Source of the DNA: Zingiber officinale
Taxonomy: Eukaryota; Streptophyta; Magnoliopsida; Zingiberales; Zingiberaceae
Direction: 5' to 3'
DNA: 64,000 bases
NCBI RefSeq assembly: GCF_018446385.1
Contig: NC_055986.1
Span: 80,313,659-80,377,658, forward strand
Position 1 is the stretch's first letter; every line of letters begins with the position of its first letter. The notes below the pieces were generated by a model that searched no databases, had not been told where the DNA came from, and saw only the letters and a list, made by a program, of their open reading frames with translations. Shown here piece after piece: positions 1 to 10,822 of this stretch. Made by a program: the position numbers and the translations under genes.

Positions 1-616
1 AAAATGTGCTTAACTTGATTGTTTATTTTGGACTTAGCGCTTTCAGAGAGCAAATTAAATATCCAATTTCTTTAAAAGGCTTTGTCTAGAAAGTGGTTAT
101 TGTTTCAATATCTAAGAAGGTCTAGTGCCTCGCCATAACCTAGAAGCTTATTATTGAAATAAGTATTTAATTGACTAACTATTAAACATTTATTAGTTAT
201 AAAAATACTTTAAATTGTCTATCAAATTTTTTATCATCGAAAATGTACTTAATAAAAATCATATTTGTTAGAGCTACTTTAGAAAATTTATTTTTTTGAG
301 AATCTTATCTAAACATTTTTTTCTTTTGAAAATTTTCTATTAGAAAACTTTTTCAAAATGTAAAATTCTTGAAATTTTACTAAAACTTCCAATTTTACTT
401 AAGAGTTTTTGATTTATCTTAGACATTAAATTTAGATTTTCCAAAATCATTTTTAAAGTACCCTATTTAATGTGATCAAAGGGGGAGAAGGGAAGATTAA
501 GTCTAGGGGGAGGGTAATTTAAATTTATTTTTTTGTAAATTCTTAAGTTACAAATTTATTACCTTCTTATTTCTTTATGTTTGTTTGCCTTAACTTAACT
601 TGAGTTTAATCACATT

Positions 617-629
617 AAAAAGGGGGAGA
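617..629 (+). promoter_or_regulatory. Polypurine tract of the left copia element
   Basis: A purine run with five consecutive G's sits directly before the LTR start TGTTAGTACC. This is the expected plus-strand priming site. The same arrangement occurs at 53687-53702 in the related element. Confidence 0.8.
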
Positions 630-630
630 T

Positions 631-1529
631 TGTTAGTACCCCAAGGTAGTTTTGATGTGATCAACCAAGTCAGGTTAGGTAATGTTGGTTTTTAACCCCT
701 GTGTCTAAGTGTGTAGGAACTTAGGAGCATAGGAAGTTGAGCAAACGACATAGCTAGCGAGAAAGACGATACAGAAGAGAGCCAATGGGCTAAGTGTGTC
801 TGAAAGATGAGGTGCCGTGGAAGAGTATGTGGGTAGACGAGAAGGAGGCGCGCGACATTTCCAAGGAATAAGAAGCCGGAGCGGAAGATTGCTTGAAAGT
901 AGGAAGTTGGGTTCGGGTGAGCCCTATTCTGGATGGCCGAGATCACCCAAGCAAGTGGAGTTGGAGCGAAAGACCCGGACCAAGGTGAGTGGAACCGGAG
1001 CGGAAGACCGGGACCAAAAGTCAATAGGATGTTGACTTTTATGGTCCAGGCGCCTGGACTCACCGGACTCTTGGCGCTCGAAACCCTTTTGAGCGCTTGG
1101 ACCAGGATTTTTATTCTAAACACGTCAAACATGATCCGTTGCGATGAGTATAAAGTTTTATCCCCCTTCAGGTGTTTGAAACCCTTCTAGGTGTCTTGAC
1201 CAAGGTTATAAATACAACCCTAGTCTTAGAAGCTATAAACAACCCTTGTAATTGATTACTTTTGAGTTTAGTTTTCTAGTTGTGAGATTCAATTGCTGTA
1301 AGAGGCTTCTCTGCTTAGAGGAGATTTTTACTGAGCTTTCCATCTTCCTTGAATTACTAACATACCTGGTTATAACCAAGTAATTCTTTCTGAGTCTCTT
1401 TCTTTTTTTTAGTCTTTTAATACTTTTTATGTGAGTGTTTATTTTGATAAAGCAATAAGTCGAGGAAGGTCTTTTCATTTTATTGTGAAGATTATTCACC
1501 CTCCCTCTAGCCGGTCACCAAGGGACCAA
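631..1529 (+). repeat. 3' LTR, copia-type (899 bp)
   Basis: It starts TGTTAGTACCCCAAGG and ends GGGACCAACA, the canonical TG...CA. A TATAAATA promoter-like box lies near 1206. It aligns by eye with the LTRs at 50583-51460, 53703-54632 and 25565-26452. A perfect palindrome centred on GGCGCC (GTCCAGGCGCCTGGAC) lies near 1045; comparable GGCGCC palindromes occur in the solo LTR at 25565. Confidence 0.88.
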
Positions 1530-2064
1530 CATGTTATATATTCATGAAAAAGCTAATTCCTATTACTTTTAAAGAACTCTTACCAAATTTTGTATGGAGG
1601 TGCCATTACGGAGTTAAGCATTTTTTTTTATAATATTTGCTCAACAGTTTTGAGACATTCACATATGAAGATGTTAGAAAGAAACATTCCAATCATTTTA
1701 TGTAATTTAGAAATGATATTTCCACTCTTATTTTTTGATTTCATGGAACATCTTTTAGTTCACTTGTCATGAGGCCAAAGTTAGAGGTCCTATCTATTTT
1801 CGATGGATGTATCCATTTAAAAGGTAAAATTTTCATCTTCTATACTTCGTTATTAATGCATAAAAATTGACTAATTTTTCTATATATTAATATCTAATAT
1901 AATTTTTTTATTACAATCAGATTCCTATATCATTTGATGAAAAAAGTAAAAAAATAAGACATGTGTTGAAGCCTCTATTGTTAATGCATACATTATGGAA
2001 GAAGTAACAACTTTTGCATCATATTATTTTGAGCCTCATGGTCTTATTAATCCCAATTTGAACT
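1530..2064 (+). pseudogene. CACTA (En/Spm) transposase fragment, DUF4218 part
   Basis: This is a decayed piece of the large transposase gene (Tnp2/TnpD type) of an En/Spm-like element. Read across frames it shows family landmarks: FKELLPNFVW, then AITELSIFF, ERNIPIILCNLEMIFP and a degenerate RWMYPF, which match the plant DUF4218 region. An intron is visible from the donor after 1823 (GTAAAA) to the acceptor at 1920 (TTACAATCAG). The next exon runs into the Tat insertion at 2064 and resumes at 22602. Frameshifts and an in-frame stop mark it as dead. The left copia element removed or displaced the upstream part. Confidence 0.8.
2060..2064. repeat. Target-site duplication GAACT (left) of the Tat element
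   Basis: GAACT at 2060-2064 is repeated at 22597-22601. The perfect 5-bp match fixes both ends of the 20.5-kb insertion. Confidence 0.95.
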
Positions 2065-2860
2065 TGATCCTGTCCGAACGCTGAGTCGATGGACGCTGGG
2101 GACGTGACACTCTCCGCTGTCTTCGACTGGCTGCACGAATCTCCGGCGAACCTGTAAGGAAGTCGAGCCGGGAAGGGGTTCCCGGCGACGACCCTCCGAC
2201 GCTCAAGTCAGGCAAGAGGAAAACAATGAAGTGACTCCAAAGATGAGAGATCTCGTACCTCCGGTGAAGTTTGTGGGCTCTTATATAGAGCTCTAGGGAG
2301 TCTTGTGCACACCTGTCGAGGTGTACATGTGTCCTTTACCATACCTCAGTATGGGCTTACCAGAGGAGCATGCCTGACACCATACTGCTACAGTCCGAGT
2401 ACCTCTCTGATGGGACATCAGAACCTTCCGTCGTATGATTCTGCGTATGGCTTGGTCGTCAAACATGCCTGTTGTCAGAAAATGTTCCCCTATGTCTCCT
2501 TGTCCTTGTCTCTTTTTTCCTCGAGCCGAGCGTTCATCCGCTCGGCAGGCATTGGTCTGACCGGGCGTAGGTATCGGTCCGACCGGGAAGATTTCACTCC
2601 ATCGCGTGCTCGGCTGAGACTGTTCATTGACAGCATTGCTGCTTTACGCCTCGGCCGAGCGGGCTACCCGCTCGGCCCAGCGACCCTGTTCACCATGAGC
2701 GTCGGAAACCCGACTCCCCGTCGGGTTGTCTTTGATTCCACCCAGACCCGTTCGGCCGATCGACCGATCGGCCAGACCTTAAGTTGACCATTTTACCCTT
2801 TGACCTCCACGTGGCGTTGACTCCCCTCAAAGAGGGTCCTCCGTCCTTACCGCCGGATCA
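2065..2860 (-). repeat. 3' LTR of the Tat element (796 bp)
   Basis: Its termini TGATCC and GGATCA are perfect inverted repeats of each other. It pairs with the equally long LTR at 21801-22596. By eye there are about 20 substitutions in the first half (for example GTGACACTC against GTGGCGCTC). Confidence 0.95.
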
Positions 2861-2873
2861 CTTGCCTCCCCTT
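2861..2873 (-). promoter_or_regulatory. Polypurine tract of the Tat element
   Basis: On the minus strand AAGGGGAGGCAAG immediately precedes the LTR start TGATCC. Position and composition are those of a plus-strand primer, and it confirms minus orientation. Confidence 0.85.
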
Positions 2874-3224
2874 CAAGTCTAGTCGAAGGAGGCGATTAGT
2901 CCGACTGACTGGACCGCCAGTTACGCCAAGCGGCGTCTCTGTGAAACTATCCTCCGCTCGACCCCCACGGGGGTAGCTATAACGTCAGTCAACGCCAACA
3001 TTCCTTGGATCTCTTCGAGATTTGCGCCAATCTTCGATATTAAGGCTGGGCATGCGCTCATTAAATGCACTCCAGTGGCCGAATGCCACATGTCGCTGCT
3101 GCCGTCATCGTACGACGGCGGCGTCGCAGGTGACGAGACCGAGGCGGTTTGAAATGGACGACCCGATGCGTGCTTCGGTTCCCGTGACCTGCATCCGACG
3201 GTGGAGGCCGCTCGGGTTCAACCA

Positions 3225-3230
3225 TATAAA
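3225..3230 (+). promoter_or_regulatory. Putative TATA box of the antisense ORF
   Basis: TATAAA lies 275 bp upstream of the ATG at 3505 and is followed by a pyrimidine-rich stretch like a plant 5' UTR. It is on the strand opposite to the retroelement genes, which suggests the extra ORF has its own promoter rather than using the LTR. Inferred from position only. Confidence 0.5.
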
Positions 3231-3504
3231 GCCTTCGCCTTCTCCCCCTACTCGCCGCATTTGTGCCTTCTCGTGCTCCACAGCTTCCTCTGGCGTTTTT
3301 GCTCCGGTGATCCTGCTTTTCTGTTTCCGGTGATCTCCAGCCTCCTTCTTTCGATCCGTAGCTTCTTTGTAAGGTCCTTACCCTTTCTCTGTTACCCTCG
3401 TGTTTTTTGTCGAGTTCTCGCTCTCTGGTCACTGTATTGTTTGTCATCTTCTTCCTTCTATCGTTTGCCTTTCCTCGTCTTTTGTGGTTTCGCCCGTTCG
3501 GACA

Positions 3505-4052
3505 ATGGCCAGTTCCTCTCAGCCTCAAAACCCAGCCCTCGGCCTGTGGTATACCACCATGGAGTCGCGCTTCGATCAGCGTGATGCCGATATTCTGATG
3601 GACAATTTTGACATCCCCTCTGACTTTGAACTTATCTTACCCTCCCCCTCTGCTCGGCCACACAAACCGTTGCGCGGAGCTATCTGTGTTTTTCGCGACC
3701 AGTTCATAGCCAGTCTGCGCTTTCCAGTCCATCCCTTTATCATAGAAGTTTGTAATTTTTTCGGCATTCCGCTCGGAAGCTTAGTCCCTAACACCTTCCG
3801 CCTTCTATGTGGTGTTGTCGTCTTGTTCAAAATCCACAACATTCCCCTCCGACCGGAGGTCTTCTACTATTTTTATTATCCTAAATAGTCCGAGCTAGGT
3901 ACTTACATGTTCCAGGCTCGGCCCGGTTTAGTCTTCTTTAATAAACTGCCCTGTTCCAATAAACATTGGAAAGAGTACTACTTCTATCTTCGTTTTCCCG
4001 AACGAGCCCTTTTCCGAACCCAGTGGCAGGTCGGACCGCCAACCTCCCCTGA
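3505..4052 (+). pseudogene. Antisense extra ORF of the Tat element, N-terminal part
   Basis: The reading frame starts MASSSQPQN at 3505 and runs on the strand opposite to gag-pol. Residues about 30-125 resemble the plant 'putative gypsy type transposon' domain (Transposase_28, PF04195 type): a hydrophobic region containing FFGIPLGSLVPNTFRLL and ending in an aromatic stretch FYYFYYPK. An in-frame TAG stops it at 3886-3888, yet the same frame continues with conserved-looking sequence (FQARPGLVFF, WKEYYFYLRFPE) up to the Tekay insertion at 4053. It resumes at 13774 after the duplicated CCTGA. The function of such extra ORFs in Tat elements is unknown. An alternative is an acquired host gene, but the position between pol and LTR is characteristic of the lineage. 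Confidence 0.72.
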
Positions 4053-6997
4053 TGTAACGACCCAATTTTCCTTATTTCAAGTTCCAAATGTCCATAAAAA
4101 TATTTGGAAATGCTTTTAAAATATTCTAGAGATTTTTAGAAATTTTTAGAGTATTTTTATGTAATTTTTGAAGGTCGTTTAGTATGGTTACAAAAAGAAA
4201 GAAGTTTAAGCAAAAAGTGTTGGAGAAGAGGTTCGAACCCGCGACCTCGGGTCGGACCAAACCAAGCCAAACCGGCTTGACCAGCTGGGATAAGAGATTT
4301 ATGTTAATCTCAAATAGAGTTAAATAAGGTTATAGTATAGTTGAGTTATATCCGATTACTTATAAAAGGAAATAAGTTTTGGGATTTTAGAAAACCTAAC
4401 ATTTTCTCCCGAAATCTTTTTCTCCTTCTCCCTCGCGACGGCGCCCTCTCCCTCGGCGGAAACGAAGAAGAAGCTAGGTTTTTGGGTCTCCGGCGCCGGC
4501 GAAGCTTTCTTCCGGCCAGCCCTCACCCGTGGGTGGTCATCCCGACAGAGAAGAGCTCGCGGGCACAAGAAGAAGCCAGAAAATCTGCAAACCCGAGCCC
4601 TCCGAAAACCCTAAGAGCCTTCTCCTTCCTCCTCCTCGGTTGTAAGTCCAAGAACCGGCTGTAAGTACTACTCACCTGCGGTAGGAGTTGCTCCGAATCT
4701 TTGGATTTCGTTTTCTTATTTTCGGATTGAATTTCTCCTTGATTTGAATCTGCCGTGAGTTTCCCTATTGGATGATTTCTGCGGTGAGTCTTGGATAAGT
4801 AGTTCTTCTTGTTTCCGAAGCTTGCATGAGTTTCCTTGCTTTCTCTGCTTTCGGATTATATGTATAGCCGGTTGGTTGTGTTTGCTGCTGTGAATCAAAG
4901 AAGAAAGAAGGGATTTCGGTTGGAATAGGTTTCCATGGGTTTGGCAAGTAGTTAGGCTTCTTAATTCTGATAATAAGTAAGCTTGATTTATTAGGTTTCA
5001 ATTCAGCAAGCTTTGTTCCTTAGTTTTGGATTTTTGTTTTCCCTTGCTGTGTTAAGGCTTGCTGTACCGAGCTTGATCAATTAGGGCTGTAGTGCCATTT
5101 TTCTTTATGATCCGGGTCTTTGCTAAGGATGTAGTATTTCATGATCTATGATTCTGTGTACTAGATGTTAGCTTACAGTAGTATAGTAGCCAAATTCTAG
5201 TGTGTGGTTCCTTAACAGTAGCTTTTAATTGTTATTACTGTGTGTGTACAACCTTTAAGTGCCATTATTAGAACACAGTAGCTTCTATTTGATTCCATGT
5301 GCCCGAGTATAGCCTTCAATGCTATTAGTGGAACATAGGTAGCTTTTATTTGCTTTATTTTATAGCATGTTTAGGAAGTTCAAATTAGCATTCTATGCCC
5401 AGTTTTTACAGCATGTTTAGAAGTATTAAAGTAGCATTCTTTGCCTAGTTTTACAGCATGTTTAGAAGCACTGAAGTAACATTCTATGCCCTGTTTTTAC
5501 AGCATGCTTAGAAGTATTAAAGTAGCATTCTTTGCCTATTTTTATAGCATGTTTAGAAGCACTAAAGTAGCATTCTATGCCATGTTTTTATAGCATGATT
5601 AGTAAGTCCAGATGTGCTTTCTTTTCCTTTATTTTATAGCATGTTTAGAAAGTCCAGATTTGCTTTCCTTTGCTCTATTTTATAACAGGCTTAGGGAGTT
5701 CAGATTTGTTTTCCTTTGTGTTATTTTTGTATAGCATGCTTGGTTAGTTGTAATCCTATACTTGTTAGATATATATCTAAAGGATTCTAATAAGCTCTAG
5801 TAAAGGATTATGAGAAGTATGAGTAAAGAAAAAGACCAAGGTCTAATTAAAAAAAAAGATAACAAGTAAGTAAAGCAAGAGGCTAGTACCCGACATCCAA
5901 GAGCTTGTCGTTAAACAAATCCAGGTGACCATTTCCGAGGTCTTGGCCCTGGTAGACCGAGGTCTGCTCTTTTAGGATTGGTGGCTCGCAACCCCAACCT
6001 ATTAGGGAACGCGCATGAGTTGGTACTAGGCCTGGGCCCAAGAAAAGAAAAACCAAAGTAAAGAAAAGTAAAGAAGAAAAGTAAAGAAGTAAAGTAAAGA
6101 AAGAAAGAAGAAGAAAATGAAAGAAAAGAAAAGTTAAGTAAGAAGGAAGAAAGAAAGAAGAAGAAAGTAAAAGATAGAAATTAAAAGATTAATTTCTAAC
6201 ACAAGGATATAAGAAATGAGATAAGTTCCAAGCTTAGAATAAATAAGAATGGTTAGTTTCTTTGATTCTAAGTTTACATTGTTAGTTTCTTGTTATCCTG
6301 CTTGATACTGAGTATGATTTGTATTCCGTTCATTTTCTGTATACCATGAGCACATGCAGATAGCTTTATTATTTCAGTTTCAGCACTTATGCATTTCATT
6401 TATGCATTTCGAGTTTTGTGAGATAGATTAGTACTTACTAAGCGTTTTCGCTTATAGATACTTTTCTTTTTCCTCCTACTGCAGATAAAGGAAAAGCTAA
6501 GATATGAAAGGGAGGCGACAGGATGGTGGTGGTGATGAAGGTGTGTGATGTCTGGACTGTGGAGAGATCCAGAATTAGCTGACAACACTGTTAAGATTGT
6601 CTGTTTAATTCTTTTAGATTTCTTTAAGTGTTATTTTGAGTTGAGACTGTATTTAAGTTTATTCCGCACTTGTAAGTAGTTCACTTGTATTATTGGTGGA
6701 GTGATGTAGTTGGTTGCTTTGCTAGAGTAGTTTCTTTCTTTTACTGTTGATTTATTACTGCGTGGTTGTGAATAAAATGTGTTCCAGCCGCCTGTGGCTG
6801 CGTATATATTGTTTGTATTATGAATTTGGTCACCGGTACAGGGGAGACTCTGCCGAAATTTTTCGGTAGGAATTCCTCTGGGCCGTAATAAATCTAAGTG
6901 TCGCTAATAATAGCATAAGTGACACTAGTAAGTAGAGTAGTAGTTAAGTAACGGCCATCCTTAGAGAGTAGTAGTAGTAAGAAGGGTGGTTGTTACA
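4053..6997 (+). repeat. 5' LTR of the Tekay element
   Basis: It begins TGTAACGACCC and ends TGTTACA at 6997. A promoter-like TATAAAAG lies at 4362-4369. A block of degenerate repeats with the core 'tagcatgtttag' spans about 5350-5740, and a GA/AAG-rich microsatellite lies at 6040-6180. The microsatellite is the part that differs most from the 3' LTR. Confidence 0.94.
4362..4369 (+). promoter_or_regulatory. Putative TATA box in the Tekay LTR
   Basis: TATAAAAG is about 310 bp into the LTR and is the best core-promoter match in it. It is followed by a pyrimidine-rich, then GC-rich leader. The same site is in the 3' LTR at 11132-11139. Confidence 0.5.
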
Positions 6998-6999
6998 GT

Positions 7000-7011
7000 T
7001 GGTATCAGAGC
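7000..7011 (+). promoter_or_regulatory. Primer binding site (initiator tRNA-Met)
   Basis: TGGTATCAGAGC starts three bases after the 5' LTR. This is the standard plant initiator-methionine tRNA complement, used by chromoviruses and copia elements. Confidence 0.93.
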
Positions 7012-7384
7012 ACTGTTCCATTCTCCAGCATCACACACACATCAGCATCATCCTCGCCGTCTCCAAGTAAGAAAGTATTTAAATCCTCTCTTTATTCTGC
7101 TTTCCTTATTATTAACTGCAGTATAGTGTACTTATTTGTTTGAGTGCTTAAGTAAGATAAAAGATTTAGTTCCCTTTTCTTTATTCATATTTATGTATGA
7201 TTAGAAGGGTTAAAGTAAGATATCAAGTCCTTTTCTTTGCATAATTAGATGTTAAGAAAAAGGATGTCCCCGTACCATTCGTACTGAGAACCATGATCAG
7301 GAGAACGAAGAGTTTAGATCAACTGAGCCCAATCTCTCTGAAGTTGTTGCCTAACTCCAGAGACAGGTAGCAGGATAGCAGCAA

Positions 7385-7850
7385 GTGATTGCCAATCTAA
7401 TGGCCAATCAGAAGCCAGCTCCTCCCACTTCCCCAACCATTAATGTGGAGACCCCAGTAGTGACTGAAGTCCTATCAGTTGCCCTGGAAGTCGCCACAAC
7501 ACCTAGAAGACAAGAAGCATACCTCATCCAGTGGCTGAAGCTGAAATCAGAAAGCTTCTCAGGCACGACTGAGCCCTGGGATGCCACTTGAGAGCACAAT
7601 GGAGCTTCTTGACTGGCCAGAAGTCGAGAAGGTCAAGTGCGCCTCTTTCTGCCTGTCTGGAGATGCTCGTATGTGGTGGGAGAGGATAAAGACCAAGAGA
7701 GCAGCTGATCAGACGAGCTGAGCAGATTTTCAGTTAGAGTTCTATGAAGAGTTCTATCACCAACAAGCACTATGAGGAGTTATAGAGTTCAAGCCAGCCA
7801 AGATAGAAGACAAGACAGTAGGGAGCCCGGAGCCCCAGTCAAGTAAGTGT
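7385..7850 (+). pseudogene. Truncated gag of the Tekay element
   Basis: A short gag remnant: a proline/threonine-rich start, then WLKLKSESFSGTTEPWDA, which resembles the capsid start of Tekay gag. A TGA ends that frame near 7590. Further pieces in other frames (WWER, then EFYEEFY) match the later capsid core. The sequence then jumps to the end of the protease region near 7889, so the rest of capsid, the zinc knuckle and most of the protease are deleted. No functional product is possible. Confidence 0.7.
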
Positions 7851-7888
7851 AGAAGAATAGAAAGAAGGTAAGAAAGAGGGGGTTCGGG

Positions 7889-8608
7889 TGGTCTGTGAAT
7901 ATCCCGAAGTATTCCCAGCAGATCTACCTGGACTACCTCCCAATAAATGAATGGATTTGAGATTGAATTGGTTCCTAGAACTGGTCCAATTTCAAAAGCT
8001 CCGTATCACATGTCTCCAGCAGAGCTGAAGGAGTTATAAGAACAACTACAGGAGTTACTTGACAAAGGCTTCATTCGCCCTAGTCATTCACCCCGGGGAG
8101 CCCCAGAGTTGTTCGTTAAGAAGAAAGACGGATCCATGCTAATATGCATAGATTTTAGAACGCTGAGCAAAGCAGCAGTTAAAGGACAAGTACCCCCCTT
8201 CCCAGGATCGATGACTTATTTGATCAGTTAAGAGGAGCGACGGTGTTCTAAAAGATAGACTTGCGCTCTGGGTACCATCGGCTAAAAGTGAAAGAAGGAG
8301 ATATACCCAGAACGGCATTCAGAACCAGATATGGACACTACGAGTTTGTAGTTATGCCATTTGGAGTGACCAATGCACCTGCGGTCTTCATGGACCTAAT
8401 GAACAGAGTGTTCAGAGAATATCTTGACAAATTTGTCATTGTATTCATCGATGACATTCTGGTCTATTCAAGGACCCCAGAGGAGCATGACACGCACTTG
8501 AGGATAGTACTGCAGACTCTTCAGCAGAAGCAGCTTTATGCTAAATTCTCAAAGTGCGAGTTCTGGTTAAATCAGGTGGCGTTTTTTTTTAGGTCACATT
8601 ATCTCTAA
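7889..8608 (+). pseudogene. Tekay pol, end of protease region and reverse transcriptase (broken)
   Basis: It begins with the conserved linker CEYPEVFPADLPGLPPN that precedes reverse transcriptase in chromoviruses. RT blocks follow: [50 protein letters not shown] and the catalytic FIDDILVYS (residues about 60-70 of the frame starting at 8261). Lesions: a TGA after the linker, a one-base shift, a TAA after AELKEL, and a TAA just before [10 protein letters not shown] run of nine T at 8582-8590 throws the frame where the family has a Phe-Leu-Gly-His motif. Reverse transcriptase synthesises cDNA from the element RNA; this copy cannot. Confidence 0.9.
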
Positions 8609-8621
8609 AGAAGGTATTCAA

Positions 8622-10787
8622 GTGGATCCAGCCAAAGTGGAAGAGGTCAACAACTGGAGTAGACCCAAGAACGTCAGAGAGATCAGAAGCTTCCTTGGTT
8701 TAGCTGGGTACTATAGGAAGTTCGGGGAGGACTTTTCCAGAATAGCTTCTCCGCTAACAGCCCTCACCAGAAAGAACAAAAGCTTCGAATGGTCAGATAA
8801 ATGTGAGCAGAGCTTCCAAGAGCTAAAGAAGAGATTGATCAGTGCTCCCATTCTGACTGTTCCACAGAGCGACAAGAGTTTCGACATCTACAGTGATGCT
8901 TCCAAGATGGGCTTAGGAGCTGTACTCATGCAAGAAGGAAAAGTCATAGCTTATGCTTCCAGACAACTCAAAGATTATGAGAAGAACTACCCTATTCATG
9001 ATCTTGAGCTGGCAGCTGTGGTTTTTGCACTTAAACTCTGGCGACATTATTTGTATGGAGTTCAGTGTAGAACCTTCATAGATCATCAGAGTCTTAAGTA
9101 CTTCTTCACTCAGAAGGACTTAAACATGAGACAGCGTAGGTGGCTGGAGTTGGTCAAAGATTACGACTGTGAAATTCTCTACCATCCAGGCAAAGCTAAC
9201 AAAGTGGCAGATGCACTCAGCAGAAAATCTAGTGCATCACTGATGTCTTTGTCATCATTAGCCCTGCCACTGCAGAAGGAGATGTCGGATTTTGGACTTG
9301 AAATTATTGAAGGGCAACTCTCTGCATTGACCTTAGAGTCCACATTGCTTGAGGAGGTACAGAGAAAGCAAAGTGAAGATCCAGACATCCAGAAAATCAA
9401 GCAAGGATTACAGAAAGAAGACAAATCAGAGTTTCGAGTAACAGATAGCGGGATTCTTTATCAAGGGAGTCGCATTTGCGTGCCCCATGATGAAGAACTG
9501 AGGAAGAAGATCTTAGAAGAAGCTCACAGCACACCATACTCCATGCATCCTGGTTCTTCCAAGATGCACCAAGATGTGAAACAGAGGTTCTGATGGTCAG
9601 GACTCAAAAGAGATGTAGCTAAGTATGTCAGTACCTGCTTGACATGCCAGAGAGTCAAAGCAGAACACCAGAGACCAGGAGGAGTTCTTCAGCCTCTTCC
9701 AATACCAGAATGGAAATGTGAAGACATATCCATGGACTTCATAACAGGTCTTCCAAGAACCACCAATGGATATGATGCGATATGGGTAATAGTAGACCGA
9801 TTGACCAAGTCTGCTCACTTCCTAGCCATCAAGGTGTCCCACTCCATAGAGCAGTTGGCCCAGCTATATGTTAAAGAGGTAGTCAGACTTCATGGAGTTT
9901 CTAAATCTATCATTTCTGATAGAGATGGGCGCTTCACCTCACACTTTTGGGAGTGCGTTCAGAATGCACTAGGCACCAAACTCAAGTTCAGCACAGCTTT
10001 CCATCCACAGACTGATGGACAGACAAAGCGAGTGAATCAGATTTTAGAAGACATGCTCAGAGCTTGTGCGCTAGATTTCAAAGGAAGTTGGTGCAAGTAT
10101 TTGTGCTTAGTTGAATTCGCTTACAACAATAGCTATCAGGCCACCATCAAGATGACACCTTATGAAGCACTATATGGCAGGAAATACAGATCACCCATTT
10201 GCTGGCAAGAAGCAGGTGAAAGAAGAGAGATGGAAGTGGAACTGGGCATACAGACAGAACTGATAGATGAGACTACTCAAGCTATTCAGAAGATCAGACA
10301 GAGAATTGAGACTGCCCAGAGTAGACAGAAGAGTTATGCTGACACGCGCCGTAGGCCACTTGAATTTCTAGTAAGGGATTCAGTCTTTCTCAAGGTTGCT
10401 CCTATGAAGGGAGTGATGAGATTTGACAAGAAGGGCAAATTAAATCCTCGTTAAGTAGGACCTTACCTGATCATAGAGAGGATTGGGAAAGTAGCTTACA
10501 AGCTGGATTTACCACAAGACATGTTAGTAATACGTAATATATTTCATGTCTCCATGCTAAAGAAGTGTCTCCATGACCCGAGCCAAGTGATTCAGCCTCA
10601 GTCAGTGCAGATCCAAGAGGATCTTAGTTATGAGAGCAGACCTACACAGATAGTGGACAGAGCAGTCAAGAGATTAAGAAACAAAGAAGTACCACTAGTG
10701 AAGGTCGTCTGGCAGAACCAGAAGTACGAGGAAATCACTTGGGAGCGTGAGGACAGTATGAGACAGAAGTATCCAGAGCTATTCTAA
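8622..10787 (+). pseudogene. Tekay pol, RNase H, integrase and chromodomain (broken)
   Basis: This is one reading frame with two nonsense codons (TGA 9591-9593, TAA 10452-10454). It contains the RT thumb/connection ([12 protein letters not shown]) and RNase H with [22 protein letters not shown] and the KVADALSRK end. The integrase zinc domain is H(P)...CLTCQ. In the catalytic core, D is present in SMDFITGLP and in SDRDGRF, but the third acidic residue, expected 35 residues later in GQTERVNQ, reads GQTKRVNQ. That Glu-to-Lys change would inactivate integrase. The C-terminus (VPLVKVVWQNQKYEEITWE) matches the chromodomain type that targets heterochromatin. Confidence 0.92.
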
Positions 10788-10807
10788 GTTCGAGGATGAA
10801 CTTTTTA

Positions 10808-10822
10808 TAAGGTATGCGGGAT
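10808..10822 (+). promoter_or_regulatory. Polypurine tract region of the Tekay element
   Basis: A purine-rich stretch (AAGGTATGCGGGAT) just before the 3' LTR. It contains interrupting pyrimidines, so it is a weak tract, identified mainly by position. Confidence 0.5.

Larger units (their letters stand above)
1..1529 (+). mobile_element. 3' part of a Ty1/copia-type retrotransposon
   Basis: The element enters from the left edge of the window. Bases 1-630 are the end of its internal region and 631-1529 is its 3' LTR. The internal tail is similar, with many differences, to 52970-53702 of the gag-only copia element further right, so both belong to one family. No pol sequence is visible. The LTR ends abut CACTA-1 transposase coding sequence at 1530, so the element inserted into that gene; the bases after it (TGTTA) should be the target duplication, but the left end lies outside the window. 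Confidence 0.85.

Noticed and set aside
2305-2787. 160-codon ORF in the Tat 3' LTR (and its 5' LTR counterpart at 22188-22523)
   Set aside because: Lies within LTR sequence on the non-coding strand; GC-rich chance frame without domain features.
3061-3528. 155-codon minus-strand ORF between Tat 3' LTR and the antisense gene
   Set aside because: Arg/Gly-rich shadow opposite the promoter and leader of the antisense ORF; no recognisable motif.
4230-4240. GGTTCGAACCC, a perfect tRNA B-box, in both Tekay LTRs (also near 11000)
   Set aside because: No matching A-box at correct spacing and no cloverleaf could be drawn; not called as tRNA or SINE.
4341-4664. 107-codon ORF in the Tekay LTR, repeated at 11111-11434
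   Set aside because: Identical chance frame in the LTR leader; no coding evidence beyond duplication of the LTR.
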